Assembly: GCA_964423505.1 (NCBI GenBank) | Contig: CAYREX010000002.1 | Span: 186,001 to 250,000 of the forward strand | Direction: 5' to 3' | Source of the DNA: CAYREX01 sp964423505 | Lineage (GTDB): Bacteria > Fermentibacterota > Fermentibacteria > Fermentibacterales > JCC-6 | DNA: 64,000 nt | The notes under the pieces: model-generated | Database searches by the model: none | Seen by the model: the letters and a program-made list of their open reading frames with translations, nothing else | What the model was told of the DNA's origin: nothing | Part shown: positions 26,250 to 35,223 of the stretch, piece after piece | Layout: each line of letters starts with the position of its first letter | Numbering within the stretch: position 1 is the stretch's first letter | Translations under genes and position numbers: made by a program

Positions 26250-27704
26250 ATGAAGGAGTTCGACCTTACGCTGAAGGACCTGGGGAGCCTCTTCCCGGAG
26301 GGCTTCTCCGAGGAGCAGAAGGCCAAAGCCAAGACGGTTTTCCTGAAAGAGCTGGCCCTGCGTACCCACAGGTTCTACCGCGGCAAGATGATGACCGTCC
26401 CGAAGGCAGGCCTCTACGGCTTCAACTGGTTCAACGTCTGGTACACACCGGGCGTCTCCAAGGTCTCCACAACCATCCGCGAGAACAACGAGGCCTCCTT
26501 CGACCTCTCCAACAGGGGCAACCTCATCGGCGTGGTCAGCGACTCCACCAGGGTCCTGGGCGACGGCGACTGCACCCCTCCCGGCGGCCTGGGAGTAATG
26601 GAGGGCAAGGCCTTCCTGATGAAGTACCTCGGCGGCGTGGACGCCGTGGCGCTCTGCATCAACAACCGCGGGGCCGACGGCAAGCCGGACCCGGACAGGA
26701 TCATCGACTTCGTGAAGATGGCCGAGCCCAGCTTCGGCGGCATAAACCTCGAGGACATCTCCCAGCCCAACTGCTTCAAGGTGCTGGACACCCTCCGCGA
26801 GGAGTGCAACATCCCGGTATGGCACGATGACGCCCAGGGTACCGGCTGCGTCACCGTCGCGGGCCTCCTCGGCGCCCTCGAGGTGCAGGGCAGGGACATC
26901 GGCGACATCCACATGGTCTTTGAGGGGGCGGGCGCCTCCAACACCACCATCGCCCGGCTCATCATCGCCGCGGGCGGCGACCCGGAGAAGATGGTGATGT
27001 TCGACTCCAAGGGCGCGCTCCACACGGACCGGCAGGACATCTCCTCCGACCCTCGCTTCTACAGGAAGTGGGAGCTCTGCCAGGCCACCAACCCGAAGAA
27101 GCACCAGACCCGCGAGGCGGCCATCAGGGACGCCCATGCCCTGATAGCGGTCTCCCGGCCGGGCCCGGGCCTCATCCCGCAGGAGTGGATACGCTCAATG
27201 TCGAAGGACCCCATCGTCTTCGCCTGCGCCAACCCGGTGCCGGAGATCTACCCCTACGAGGCCAAGGAGGCCGGAGCCCACATCGTCGCCACCGGCAGGG
27301 GAGACTTCCCCAACCAGGTGAACAACTCCCTGGGCTTCCCGGGCATCCTGAAGGGCGCCCTCCTGGTCCGCGCCAGGAAGATCACCGACAACATGGCCGT
27401 GGCCGCCGCCCGCTCCCTGGCGAACTTCGCCATCAGGAACGGCGTTACCCCGGACTACATCATCCCCACCATGGACGAGGCGGATGTCTTCCCGGAGGAG
27501 GCCGCCGACGTGGCGATGCAGGCCATCGCCGACGGCGTGGCGCGCATCGAGAAGACCCGCGAGCAGGTCCTCGAGGAGGCCCGCAGGGACATCAAGAAGG
27601 CACGGGGCCTGGTCAAGAAGCTCATGGACGAAGGCGATATCCCCGAGCCGCCCCTTGACCTCATCGAGGAAGCGGTGAAGATAGCTGTCGACGCAGTAAG
27701 CTAG
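26250..27704 (+). CDS. Malic enzyme (malate dehydrogenase, decarboxylating)
   Basis: 484 residues. Converts malate to pyruvate and CO2 with NAD(P). N-terminal catalytic part: WYTPGVSKVSTTIRE near residue 65 (conserved Tyr and Pro-Gly), VVSDSTRVLGDGD near 100, FGGINLEDISQPNCF near 165 and PVWHDDAQGTGCV near 195 (metal-binding Asp pair). Cofactor domain: GAGASNTTIARLI near 230 and FACANPVPEIYPYEA near 325. FPNQVNNSLGFPGILKGAL fits the family's nucleotide-proximal motif. Last enzyme gene of the sucCD-fumarase operon, suggesting flow from C4 acids to pyruvate or the reverse. NAD versus NADP preference not decided. Confidence 0.95.
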   Translation: MKEFDLTLKDLGSLFPEGFSEEQKAKAKTVFLKELALRTHRFYRGKMMTVPKAGLYGFNWFNVWYTPGVSKVSTTIRENNEASFDLSNRGNLIGVVSDSTRVLGDGDCTPPGGLGVMEGKAFLMKYLGGVDAVALCINNRGADGKPDPDRIIDFVKMAEPSFGGINLEDISQPNCFKVLDTLREECNIPVWHDDAQGTGCVTVAGLLGALEVQGRDIGDIHMVFEGAGASNTTIARLIIAAGGDPEKMVMFDSKGALHTDRQDISSDPRFYRKWELCQATNPKKHQTREAAIRDAHALIAVSRPGPGLIPQEWIRSMSKDPIVFACANPVPEIYPYEAKEAGAHIVATGRGDFPNQVNNSLGFPGILKGALLVRARKITDNMAVAAARSLANFAIRNGVTPDYIIPTMDEADVFPEEAADVAMQAIADGVARIEKTREQVLEEARRDIKKARGLVKKLMDEGDIPEPPLDLIEEAVKIAVDAVS

Positions 27705-27714
27705 GCTACGAAGA

Positions 27715-27743
27715 GGGCGGCCGGACACGGAAGCCGGCCGCCC
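27715..27743 (+). terminator. Strong GC hairpin after malic enzyme
   Basis: Ten-base arms gggcggccgg (27715-27724) and ccggccgccc (27734-27743) with a nine-base loop. No T-run follows, so it may be an attenuator or mRNA-stabilising hairpin between the malic enzyme and ACT genes rather than a full terminator. Confidence 0.5.
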
Positions 27744-27793
27744 CTCCCGCCCGCGGCAGACAACGAGCGGGTCGGGAGGAAAGGAAGACGCGA

Positions 27794-28282
27794 ATGAGCG
27801 AGGTCCTCCTCACCCGCAGGCGGCGCATGGCCCGTTTCACCTGTCACAAGGTCCCCGGCAGACCGGGCATGGCCGGCAAGCTCTTCAACGCCCTCGGCAG
27901 GGCGGGCATCAATGTCATCCACATGTTCAACGCCGACCACGGCGAGGACGAAGGGGACATCTCCTTCAGCGTCACCGAGCACGACACGGAGCGGGTCAAG
28001 GAGGTCCTCTCGGACATCAGGGGCGATGTCTGCGCCGACAACGTCACCATCCAGCACGCCCTCTCCATCCTCTCCTTCGACCTGGAGCAGACCGTCTGCG
28101 AGACCGTTCTCGGCACCATGACCCTGGCCCTCAGCGCCCTCTCCAGGGAGCGCGTGGAGGTCCTCCACATCGCCGCCAGCCGCAACCGCGTCTTCGTCGT
28201 CCTCCCGGACAACGAGGCCGACCGCGCCTCCTTCATCCTCAGCCGCGCCCTGAAGGAGGACCCGATCATTCATCCAATTTAG
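27794..28282 (+). CDS. ACT-domain protein
   Basis: 162 residues with two ACT-like halves. The first begins FTCHKVPGRPGMAGKLFNAL with GINVIHMFNADHGEDEGDISF, as in the regulatory C-terminus of aspartokinase. The second contains LSALSRERVEVLHIAASRNRVFVVLPD. Such stand-alone ACT pairs usually bind amino acids and regulate a partner protein. It lies downstream of the malic-enzyme hairpin and is the last host-like gene before the AT-richer phosphorothioation island, whose first gene starts 41 bases after its stop. Partner unknown. Confidence 0.8.
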   Translation: MSEVLLTRRRRMARFTCHKVPGRPGMAGKLFNALGRAGINVIHMFNADHGEDEGDISFSVTEHDTERVKEVLSDIRGDVCADNVTIQHALSILSFDLEQTVCETVLGTMTLALSALSRERVEVLHIAASRNRVFVVLPDNEADRASFILSRALKEDPIIHPI

Positions 28283-28323
28283 AACTCATCCCAGGGGAGA
28301 TCCCAACAGAGAAACTGGTTCTC

Positions 28324-30420
28324 ATGGCGACCCTAGCAGACTTGGAGCTTAAGTACTCCTACAGGTCAGACCAGGATAATCTCATTACGGATTTCTATAT
28401 CCCTCTCCTCAAGAGAACCCAGACCTACCAACGTGCCGTCGGATACTTCACCAGCAACGGACTGAACCTAGCGGCACAAGGGATCGCACACCTCCTATCG
28501 AGGGCTGGACAGATACAGCTCGTATGCTCACCTGCACTTCAAGAAGATGATCTTACGGCCATTCGCGAAGGCACAAGGCAAAGAGATGCGGTTCTGTTCA
28601 GATCTGCCGAAAGGCAGTTCGAGGATATTGAGAACCACCTTGTGAGAGACCGCTTGGGAGCTCTTGCATGGTTGATCGCAGAAGGGCGATTGCAAATCAA
28701 GCTCGCAATCAGAGTTGATAGGAAGGGCTTCCCAGTCGGCGGCATCTACCACGAGAAGCTAGGGATCTTCTCCGATATAGAAGGGAACTCCGTAGCTTTC
28801 AGCGGATCATCGAATGAAACTGTTGGAGGTCTGGTTTCCAATTTTGAGGCAGTGGATGTCTTCTGTTCTTGGCGCGACCAAGAGAGATGTGATCTGAAGA
28901 AGTTGAACTTCGCACACCTATGGAAGAATGAGACAGACCAGCTGCATGTTGTAGACTTCACGGAAGTGAGTGATCGGCTCCTTGGGAGGTTCAAACAAAC
29001 CCGAAGACCAACCTTGGATCCAGCAGAATCCATCGATGACCAGCAAGATTCTCGGCCTGAATCACCCCGCATCCCGCTTACGATTGCATTGAGGGATTAC
29101 CAGCAAGAGGCCATCCGGAATTGGATGAGCAACGATTGTCGCGGTATCTACGAGATGGCTACAGGTAGTGGAAAGACCTACACTGCGCTAGGTACTGCCG
29201 CAGAAGTTGCACAGAAGGATGAGCTTGATGCCTTGATCGTGATCGTGCCTTTCCAACATCTCGTAACGCAGTGGAAGAAAGACTGCCAAGTGTTTGGGAT
29301 GAGACCGGTGCTTGCCTTCAAGAGTGCAAAAGAATGGGTACCTAAGTTAACCAGCCGGCTCTTCCGAGCTGGTAAGGGCGATGCCCCCTTCCTCTGTGTC
29401 ATTACTACGAACTCCACATTCACAGGCCGGGAGTTTCAGAGCAAGCTAGAGTACTTCCCCCCAAACACGATGCTCATTGCAGACGAGGTTCATAACCTTG
29501 GTGCAAAGAAGATCCGAAAACTGCTCCCGACAAAGATTCGTATGCGACTTGGTTTATCAGCGACGCCTGAGCGATGGTTCGATGCCGATGGTACAAGAAG
29601 CCTCTACGAGTACTTCGGTTCACCACTGGACCCACCGTTCACACTCCAGGATGCCATCCGAAAAGGAGCTCTGACCCCGTACGAGTATCACCCAATCTTC
29701 GTAAGTCTCACAGAAGATGAAATGGACACTTACCTTGTCGTTTCAGAGAAGATAAGCCGACTGATTGCTGGTGGAGCTAGTATGGAAGACGAGGAGAATC
29801 AGGCACTTAGTCTACTCCTATTCAAGCGTGCTCGCATAATAGGCTTAGCAAGGAACAAGCTTGAAGCATTGAAGCAGTTGATGGAACCGCGGCTGGAGAA
29901 GACTCATCACCTCTTCTACTGTGGTGCAGGCAAGCTGGCAGGCCAAGACGATACCGAGGAAACGAAGTACATCGACAGAGTTTGCCAACTTCTTGGACGA
30001 GACCTAGGTTTTCGCATCAACAAGTTCGTAGCGGAGACTACACCTGAAGAGAGGGACTCTCTGAAGGAGCAGCTGGCATCTGGAAGGCTTCAGGGGCTTG
30101 TAGCGATTCGCTGCCTTGATGAGGGAGTTGACATACCCGCAGTCCAGACCGCGGTGATCATGTCTAGTTCAAGTAATCCTCGGCAGTTCATCCAGCGCCG
30201 AGGACGAATTCTTAGACGAAGTGAAGGTAAAGAGAAAGCCTTGATCTACGATATGATCGTACTCCCTCCTGATGCGGAGACTGTATCTGAAGTAGAATCA
30301 AAGATGCTCAGGAAAGAACTGAAGAGGTACTTGGAGTTCACTCAGTCAGCTATTAACAGCGGTGAAGCCAAGATGCTTGTTCTTGACATGCTTAGGAAGT
30401 ACAATCTGCTTGATATGTAA
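28324..30420 (+). CDS. PLD-like/SF2 helicase of a phosphorothioation-dependent restriction system
   Basis: 698 residues. N-terminal phospholipase-D-like domain (~20-190) with the HxK motif in IYHEKLGIFSD and SGSSNETVGGL near residue 160. SF2 helicase core follows: motif I EMATGSGKTYTALG near 278, DEVH box IADEVHNLG near 385, motif III LGLSATPERWF near 408 and motif VI FIQRRGRILRR near 625. This layout matches the family annotated as DNA phosphorothioation system restriction enzyme. It heads the plus-strand operon opposite dndBCDE. In such systems it is thought to act on DNA lacking the sulfur mark; enzymatic detail here is inferred. Confidence 0.85.
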   Translation: MATLADLELKYSYRSDQDNLITDFYIPLLKRTQTYQRAVGYFTSNGLNLAAQGIAHLLSRAGQIQLVCSPALQEDDLTAIREGTRQRDAVLFRSAERQFEDIENHLVRDRLGALAWLIAEGRLQIKLAIRVDRKGFPVGGIYHEKLGIFSDIEGNSVAFSGSSNETVGGLVSNFEAVDVFCSWRDQERCDLKKLNFAHLWKNETDQLHVVDFTEVSDRLLGRFKQTRRPTLDPAESIDDQQDSRPESPRIPLTIALRDYQQEAIRNWMSNDCRGIYEMATGSGKTYTALGTAAEVAQKDELDALIVIVPFQHLVTQWKKDCQVFGMRPVLAFKSAKEWVPKLTSRLFRAGKGDAPFLCVITTNSTFTGREFQSKLEYFPPNTMLIADEVHNLGAKKIRKLLPTKIRMRLGLSATPERWFDADGTRSLYEYFGSPLDPPFTLQDAIRKGALTPYEYHPIFVSLTEDEMDTYLVVSEKISRLIAGGASMEDEENQALSLLLFKRARIIGLARNKLEALKQLMEPRLEKTHHLFYCGAGKLAGQDDTEETKYIDRVCQLLGRDLGFRINKFVAETTPEERDSLKEQLASGRLQGLVAIRCLDEGVDIPAVQTAVIMSSSSNPRQFIQRRGRILRRSEGKEKALIYDMIVLPPDAETVSEVESKMLRKELKRYLEFTQSAINSGEAKMLVLDMLRKYNLLDM

Positions 30421-30438
30421 TCTGGGGGGGAGCTGAGA

Positions 30439-30609
30439 GTGACTGAAGACGCCAGAAAAACTGACCATATCACCATTCTCGAAGAAGCCGCACCGGAAGT
30501 ACAGCGTATCATCCGGCGGACTCTCAAGCTTGAGTACGAGAAAATGTACCAAGATAGGCCCAGAGTGCAGGACGATATAGTGAAGATTGTCCAAGAGGAA
30601 GTACAATGA
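30439..30609 (+). CDS. Small 56-residue protein in the restriction operon
   Basis: A GTG at 30439 follows a strong ribosome site (ggggggag, seven bases upstream). The frame stays open for 56 codons, and its TGA overlaps the ATG of the SMC-like gene (ATGA at 30606-30609). The product is charged and helical: it starts VTEDARKTDHITILEEAAPE, contains RIIRRTLKLEYEKMY and ends DDIVKIVQEEVQ. No family recognised. Start-stop coupling with the next gene and good SD argue for a real gene, perhaps an accessory subunit of the helicase or SMC-like ATPase. It is too short for many gene finders. Confidence 0.7.
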   Translation: MTEDARKTDHITILEEAAPEVQRIIRRTLKLEYEKMYQDRPRVQDDIVKIVQEEVQ

Positions 30610-32684
30610 GGTTACACTGGCTCCGTGTGCACAACTTCAGGCAGTTCTATGGGACATCTCCAAAGATCGAACTCGCACACGGTAAGAAAAACGTTACAGT
30701 CATCCATGGCTACAATGGCTCTGGGAAAACGGCGCTCCTCAATGCTTTCACCTGGCTCATGTATGGGGAGTTCAGTGCAGGATTTCAACAGCAGGAGCAG
30801 CTGATCAACAAGAGAGCGATTAGAGAAGCTAGTGTTGGTGAATCAGTAGAAGCAAGAGTAGAGCTCATGATCGAGCACATAGGGAAACGCTATTTGATCA
30901 CCAAGACGTGCCGAGCAGAGAAGGCAGAGGGAAACAGCTCGGTTAGAAAGCCGAAGACCGTTGGTCCGGAAATGCAGTGGTGTGATGCTGATGGCAAGTG
31001 GAAAGAGGAGAAGAGACCTGATGATGTAATCGGGAGGATTCTCCCCGAGGACCTCCACTTCTACTTCTTCTTCGATGGTGAGCGGATTGAGAAGATCTTC
31101 AATCCAGCCTACCATGAGAAGAAAGACATGAGCAAAGCCCTGAAGCAGTTCCTTGGAATAGAACCCCTTGAGCGGGCCGAGCGACACCTTACCAAAGTGA
31201 AGAAGCACTTCGAGAAGGAGCTCGATGCAATTGGTGACCCTGGCACAAAAGAAATCCTAGAAAGAAAGAAGAAGCTAGAGCGATATGTAGAAGGTCTCAA
31301 TGCATCAGAGACTAGCAAAGAGCTTGAGATTGAGGCAGAAAGAAAGCAGAAAGAACTCATCGAGGAACAGCTCAGGGAGAACAAGGAAACTGCAGAGCTT
31401 CAGACCACTCGCGATCGATTGAAGAGAGATAGGGATGCTCTTGTAAGGAATGAAAAGGAACGGAAGAAGGAGCTGGCACAGCTAATCTCAGCGAAAGGAT
31501 ATCTTGTATTCTTAGACAAGGTGCTCGCCAAGTTCCATCAGCTTGAAGAGTCGCTGCGTCAATCAGGAGAACTACCGGCAGGTATCAAGCGGCAGTTTGT
31601 GCAAGACCTTCTAGAGGCCGAGAAGTGCATCTGTGGGACGGACCTTTCTGCGGACTCCGAGCACAGACGAGCTATAGAAGCATGGCTAGCCAAGGCAGGC
31701 CTCCCTGATGTTGAAGAGAAGCTCCTGAAACTCGGTGGAAGGGTGGCCGAGTTCGGTGCCCAGAAGACCGACTTCTGTTCGAGGTTCGAGGAACTTCTTC
31801 AGAGAATAGAGAAATGTCGAATGCAAAGGTCGGCAATAGAAGAGGAGCTCGAGGAGGTGCATGGGAAGCTTGGAGATAGCCCTGATGTGCATGTGAGAGA
31901 GCTTGAGGCGAGGGCGAGGCAAGCTGAAGATAAGGTATCAGACCTGACTCTAGAGCTAGGAGGGATTCAGGCAGACCGCAAGAGAGCAAGGGCAGCCATA
32001 GGGAAACTTGAGGACGAGTTTGAGAAGTGTGCTGAAAAGCAGGCAAAGAGCAAGTTGGCCAAGAGGCGATACTCGGCTGCTCGCGAGGCTCATGAAGTTG
32101 TGAAACGAATGCGGTTATCGCTTGAAGTCCGGAACATACAAGCCATAGACAAGAAGCTGAAAGAACACTTCAAGCGTATGACCTATGTGCCATATGTACC
32201 GGAGCTATCTGATGATCTCTCAATATCCCTCCTGGAATCTGCGGGAGGTGATCCCATGCCTGTAGCCGCATCGCAGGGAGAATGCCAGCTAATGAGCTTT
32301 GCATTCCTGGCGACTATCATCGAATACGCGCGAGAGTGGCAGCAGAAGCAGGATGACATCCATCATCTTGACACAAGCAAGTACCCGATTGTAATGGACT
32401 CTCCATTTGGAAGTCTGGATCCCTACTACAGAGAGCAGATTTCCAAGCACGTACCTGAGCTTGCAGATCAAGTGGTTCTGCTTGTGACCCTCACGCAATG
32501 GCGCGGCGAAGTTGAGGATGAACTCAGTAGTAGTCTTGGGAAGCAGTACGTGCTTGAGTATCACTCGCCTGAAGAGAACATTCCTGATGAGGTCATTCAG
32601 ATATCGGGCAAGAGCTACCCACTGATCAGGAAGAGCTCCAACGAGTATGAGTACACGAGAGTAATCGAGGTGGCTCATGGCTGA
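30606..32684 (+). CDS. SMC/Rad50/DndD-like ATPase of the restriction operon
   Basis: 692 residues with an ABC-type split ATPase head. Walker A is HGYNGSGKTALLNAFTWLMY near residue 38. Long charged coiled coils run from ~190 to ~520, with a CICGT segment near residue 340 that could be a divergent zinc-hook apex. The signature region is ASQGECQLMSFAFLATI near 558 and Walker B is YPIVMDSPFGSLDPYYR near 595. HFYFFFDGERIEKI near 148 is shared with DndD-type proteins. It is distinct from the island's own dndD. Probably couples ATP hydrolysis to DNA-end or modification sensing with the helicase; that role is inferred. Confidence 0.85.
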   Translation: MRLHWLRVHNFRQFYGTSPKIELAHGKKNVTVIHGYNGSGKTALLNAFTWLMYGEFSAGFQQQEQLINKRAIREASVGESVEARVELMIEHIGKRYLITKTCRAEKAEGNSSVRKPKTVGPEMQWCDADGKWKEEKRPDDVIGRILPEDLHFYFFFDGERIEKIFNPAYHEKKDMSKALKQFLGIEPLERAERHLTKVKKHFEKELDAIGDPGTKEILERKKKLERYVEGLNASETSKELEIEAERKQKELIEEQLRENKETAELQTTRDRLKRDRDALVRNEKERKKELAQLISAKGYLVFLDKVLAKFHQLEESLRQSGELPAGIKRQFVQDLLEAEKCICGTDLSADSEHRRAIEAWLAKAGLPDVEEKLLKLGGRVAEFGAQKTDFCSRFEELLQRIEKCRMQRSAIEEELEEVHGKLGDSPDVHVRELEARARQAEDKVSDLTLELGGIQADRKRARAAIGKLEDEFEKCAEKQAKSKLAKRRYSAAREAHEVVKRMRLSLEVRNIQAIDKKLKEHFKRMTYVPYVPELSDDLSISLLESAGGDPMPVAASQGECQLMSFAFLATIIEYAREWQQKQDDIHHLDTSKYPIVMDSPFGSLDPYYREQISKHVPELADQVVLLVTLTQWRGEVEDELSSSLGKQYVLEYHSPEENIPDEVIQISGKSYPLIRKSSNEYEYTRVIEVAHG

Positions 32685-33105
32685 CAGAAGAGTGCGAATA
32701 GCAAAGGATAAGGCTGAACTCGTTAAGCAACTAACATCCACCTCGGAGACAGAGCATCCTCCATTCAGATCCTATGCGGCCGCAATAGGATTCGCGGCTG
32801 CCTATGGAGTTGCTCATGATGCCTGGACTCCCTTCCAAGATCACTGTAGAGACCCAGAACCGATTCGAACAGAGATCTTTCGCAATCAGAATCTCTACTC
32901 ACTTATTGAACTTGCTGCACTCTACCGCACATCAGACGCACATGTCTTAGCTGATAACGATGAAGCCGAATCAGAGAGGGTAGTGATATTCGAGGCATAC
33001 GCCAATGGCGGTTTTGAACTACTAGCGTCATCTTGTGAAGGTCAAGTTGATGCACTAGATGCAGCAACGCTCATACTAGTGAAGAATAACACACTACCTC
33101 AGTAG
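32677..33105 (+). CDS. Small Dnd-system-associated protein (dnd_assoc_4-like)
   Basis: 142 residues overlapping the SMC-like gene by eight bases. HPPFRSYAAAIGFAAAYGV near residue 27 and the mixed alpha/beta remainder (SLIELAALYRTSDAHVL, VVIFEAYANGGFELLASS) resemble the short family annotated 'dnd system-associated protein 4'. That identification is from memory and should be treated as probable. No catalytic motif. Position between the SMC-like and GHKL ATPase genes suggests an accessory subunit of the same complex. Confidence 0.65.
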   Translation: MADRRVRIAKDKAELVKQLTSTSETEHPPFRSYAAAIGFAAAYGVAHDAWTPFQDHCRDPEPIRTEIFRNQNLYSLIELAALYRTSDAHVLADNDEAESERVVIFEAYANGGFELLASSCEGQVDALDAATLILVKNNTLPQ

Positions 33106-33141
33106 CATCTAATCTGTGCTGTACAGAGGGGTAAACGAGAA

Positions 33142-35223
33142 ATGCCTGAGTACCTTGATGCCTTGGAGAGTTACAAATCCGACCGGATGCAACGAGAGAG
33201 ATTGATTAAAGAGGTACGCGAGGTAGTGGGCGAGTATCCACCTGACTGGCAAGTTCTACATGAACCACTTCAAAACGCTATTGATTCTTTCATTATACGT
33301 CATAATGATTCCTTAGTTCCTATTGATGGTGTTCCTAAGCGTAATCACCACATCAACATTGTTCTGAATTTCACCTCTAGTGAATTCACTATCCAAGACT
33401 ATGGATCTGGTATTTCCAGCGAAACGCTAGAACTCCTTGTTATGCCAGGTGGTAGCACGAAGGATCGTAGTTCTCTAACAAGAGAACAGAAGAGGCAGAT
33501 GAAAGGGCATGCAGGCATTGGTCTGAAGTCGACCATATACTCCTCAAGGATGTTCAAGCTTACTACACGCGCATCGGATGATGAGAGTATCAGCATTTGG
33601 AAAAGCAATGCGAGCGATTATGCAAGCGATGGGTATGATTGGAAGTTCCAACGTACATCCGGAGTAGATCCGATTGAATGTGGCACAAAAGTCACGATTA
33701 TACATAGCAATAATGAGGTAACACCACTATGGCTACTTCAATCAATGATAGATTGCTATTTAGATAACTGCGGACTAGTAGTAACGGAGAGTGGGTGTAA
33801 AACTAAAAAAGGCTATACATCAACATTTAAACCTAAGTTAAAGCACATTATAGAGTGGTACTTCCGGACGGAATCTTATGCGAACTGCATGACTAGACTT
33901 CTGAATTCTACGATGGAGGATGATCAGCTCATCGACGTACCTCCCCTGAAGATCATGGTGTCGATTCAGAATGATAGAGAATGCAGTTATCGAGGAGTCA
34001 CTATTCCCGTATTAAATGGAAAAGTATGTACGTTTCCAATAGGATATTGGGATCCGAGGGAGAAGTACTCTCAGATCACAAACCGAGGAGAGAGAAGGGC
34101 GCATAGGCTGGTGGCAGAATCAATATTCCAGCTACTGGAGTATGACGGAACTCGTAGTCGGTATACAGGAGGGATCCTCTGCACTATCCTAAGATCAGAG
34201 GATGTTAAGAGGCTACTAGGTAGGCGCCGTAAGAAAGAGGGCAATATATACTTGAGCGAGCCTGATCGCAGTCTGCAGGACGAGCATAGATATGCATTGA
34301 ATAGTATAAACGGAATACTGCTAGTGATTGCGAAATCAGACGTTCTTCGACGTTTTACGATGACTCGCCCTGGGCAGATTCGAGCAAGTGTCAATGGGCT
34401 AGTTACTTCGAAGGACCTCAGGAATCCCGGTAGCGGATTTCGCCAGGCAATTCATATAGTGGTAGACTACAATGGGACACTAACAAGGAATAAAACACCT
34501 ACAGGGCAGTATCCAAGCGGGCAAGTTGTAGCTGGAAGAAAAGCAATACAGAGTATCGATAGGCTACTTGAGGCCATTTGGGCTAACATAGATAGAGTAG
34601 CATATCTACTAGGAGAGGACACTTTACAACAACCCATAAGTCTTAACGACTTCACAGTAGAGGAGTTTAATTTGCATCGTGTTAATGATGCGCTGAGAGC
34701 ATCAATCCTAGCTGAGAACTTTGGACGGGTCACAGTTCCCTGGTCAGAGAATGATGTGATCCAGGCATTCAGTGCACTATGCATGAGGCTATCGCTTGAT
34801 GTAAGGTGGATGGCTGTCCATTCCAAGAGGACATTCGATGCAGCATTAGATCCCGAAGGACTGTTTAAGCGCTATGATGATGATATGCAATGGGTTACTG
34901 TGGAGTACAAGTATTCCCTGAAATGCTACTTTGAACGCGACTCGGAGTTCGATCCACAGACGATTGATAAGATAGATTTACTTGTGCTATGGGAGTGCAA
35001 ACAGGAGCACTGTGAGGATGGATGGATAGTGAAGTGGTTCATCGAGGATGAGAACGATGAGATGTATCCAGATACAGGGAACCTAGAGGGAGCAAGGGAC
35101 CTGATAGAGAGTGGTCTAGGACGACTAATAAGGGGTAAAGATCGGAGGGGGGGGAAGGATAGCTGCGTGACATTAGTTCTTGAGCATATTTTCGATGAGA
35201 TGACTGATAATGCTACTCAGTAG
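33142..35223 (+). CDS. GHKL (Hsp90/MutL-like) ATPase of the restriction operon
   Basis: 693 residues. N-terminal GHKL ATP-binding fold is clear: N-box HEPLQNAIDSF near residue 40, G1 box TIQDYGSGISS near 85, and lid/G2 GHAGIGLKSTIYSS near 125. The remaining ~500 residues are not assignable; they include RPGQIRASVNGLVTSKDLRN near 415. This is the AT-richest gene of the operon. Hsp90-like ATPases occur in several defence systems as a final component, and a comparable protein is, as I recall, part of Pbe-type phosphorothioation systems. It converges with, and overlaps by 11 bases, the methyltransferase-like gene. Confidence 0.75.
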   Translation: MPEYLDALESYKSDRMQRERLIKEVREVVGEYPPDWQVLHEPLQNAIDSFIIRHNDSLVPIDGVPKRNHHINIVLNFTSSEFTIQDYGSGISSETLELLVMPGGSTKDRSSLTREQKRQMKGHAGIGLKSTIYSSRMFKLTTRASDDESISIWKSNASDYASDGYDWKFQRTSGVDPIECGTKVTIIHSNNEVTPLWLLQSMIDCYLDNCGLVVTESGCKTKKGYTSTFKPKLKHIIEWYFRTESYANCMTRLLNSTMEDDQLIDVPPLKIMVSIQNDRECSYRGVTIPVLNGKVCTFPIGYWDPREKYSQITNRGERRAHRLVAESIFQLLEYDGTRSRYTGGILCTILRSEDVKRLLGRRRKKEGNIYLSEPDRSLQDEHRYALNSINGILLVIAKSDVLRRFTMTRPGQIRASVNGLVTSKDLRNPGSGFRQAIHIVVDYNGTLTRNKTPTGQYPSGQVVAGRKAIQSIDRLLEAIWANIDRVAYLLGEDTLQQPISLNDFTVEEFNLHRVNDALRASILAENFGRVTVPWSENDVIQAFSALCMRLSLDVRWMAVHSKRTFDAALDPEGLFKRYDDDMQWVTVEYKYSLKCYFERDSEFDPQTIDKIDLLVLWECKQEHCEDGWIVKWFIEDENDEMYPDTGNLEGARDLIESGLGRLIRGKDRRGGKDSCVTLVLEHIFDEMTDNATQ

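Noticed and set aside
28230..28330. Direct repeats matching the right edge near 44720-44750 as island att sites
   Set aside because: Only short fortuitous matches (catc, tagac) were found; no convincing duplication.
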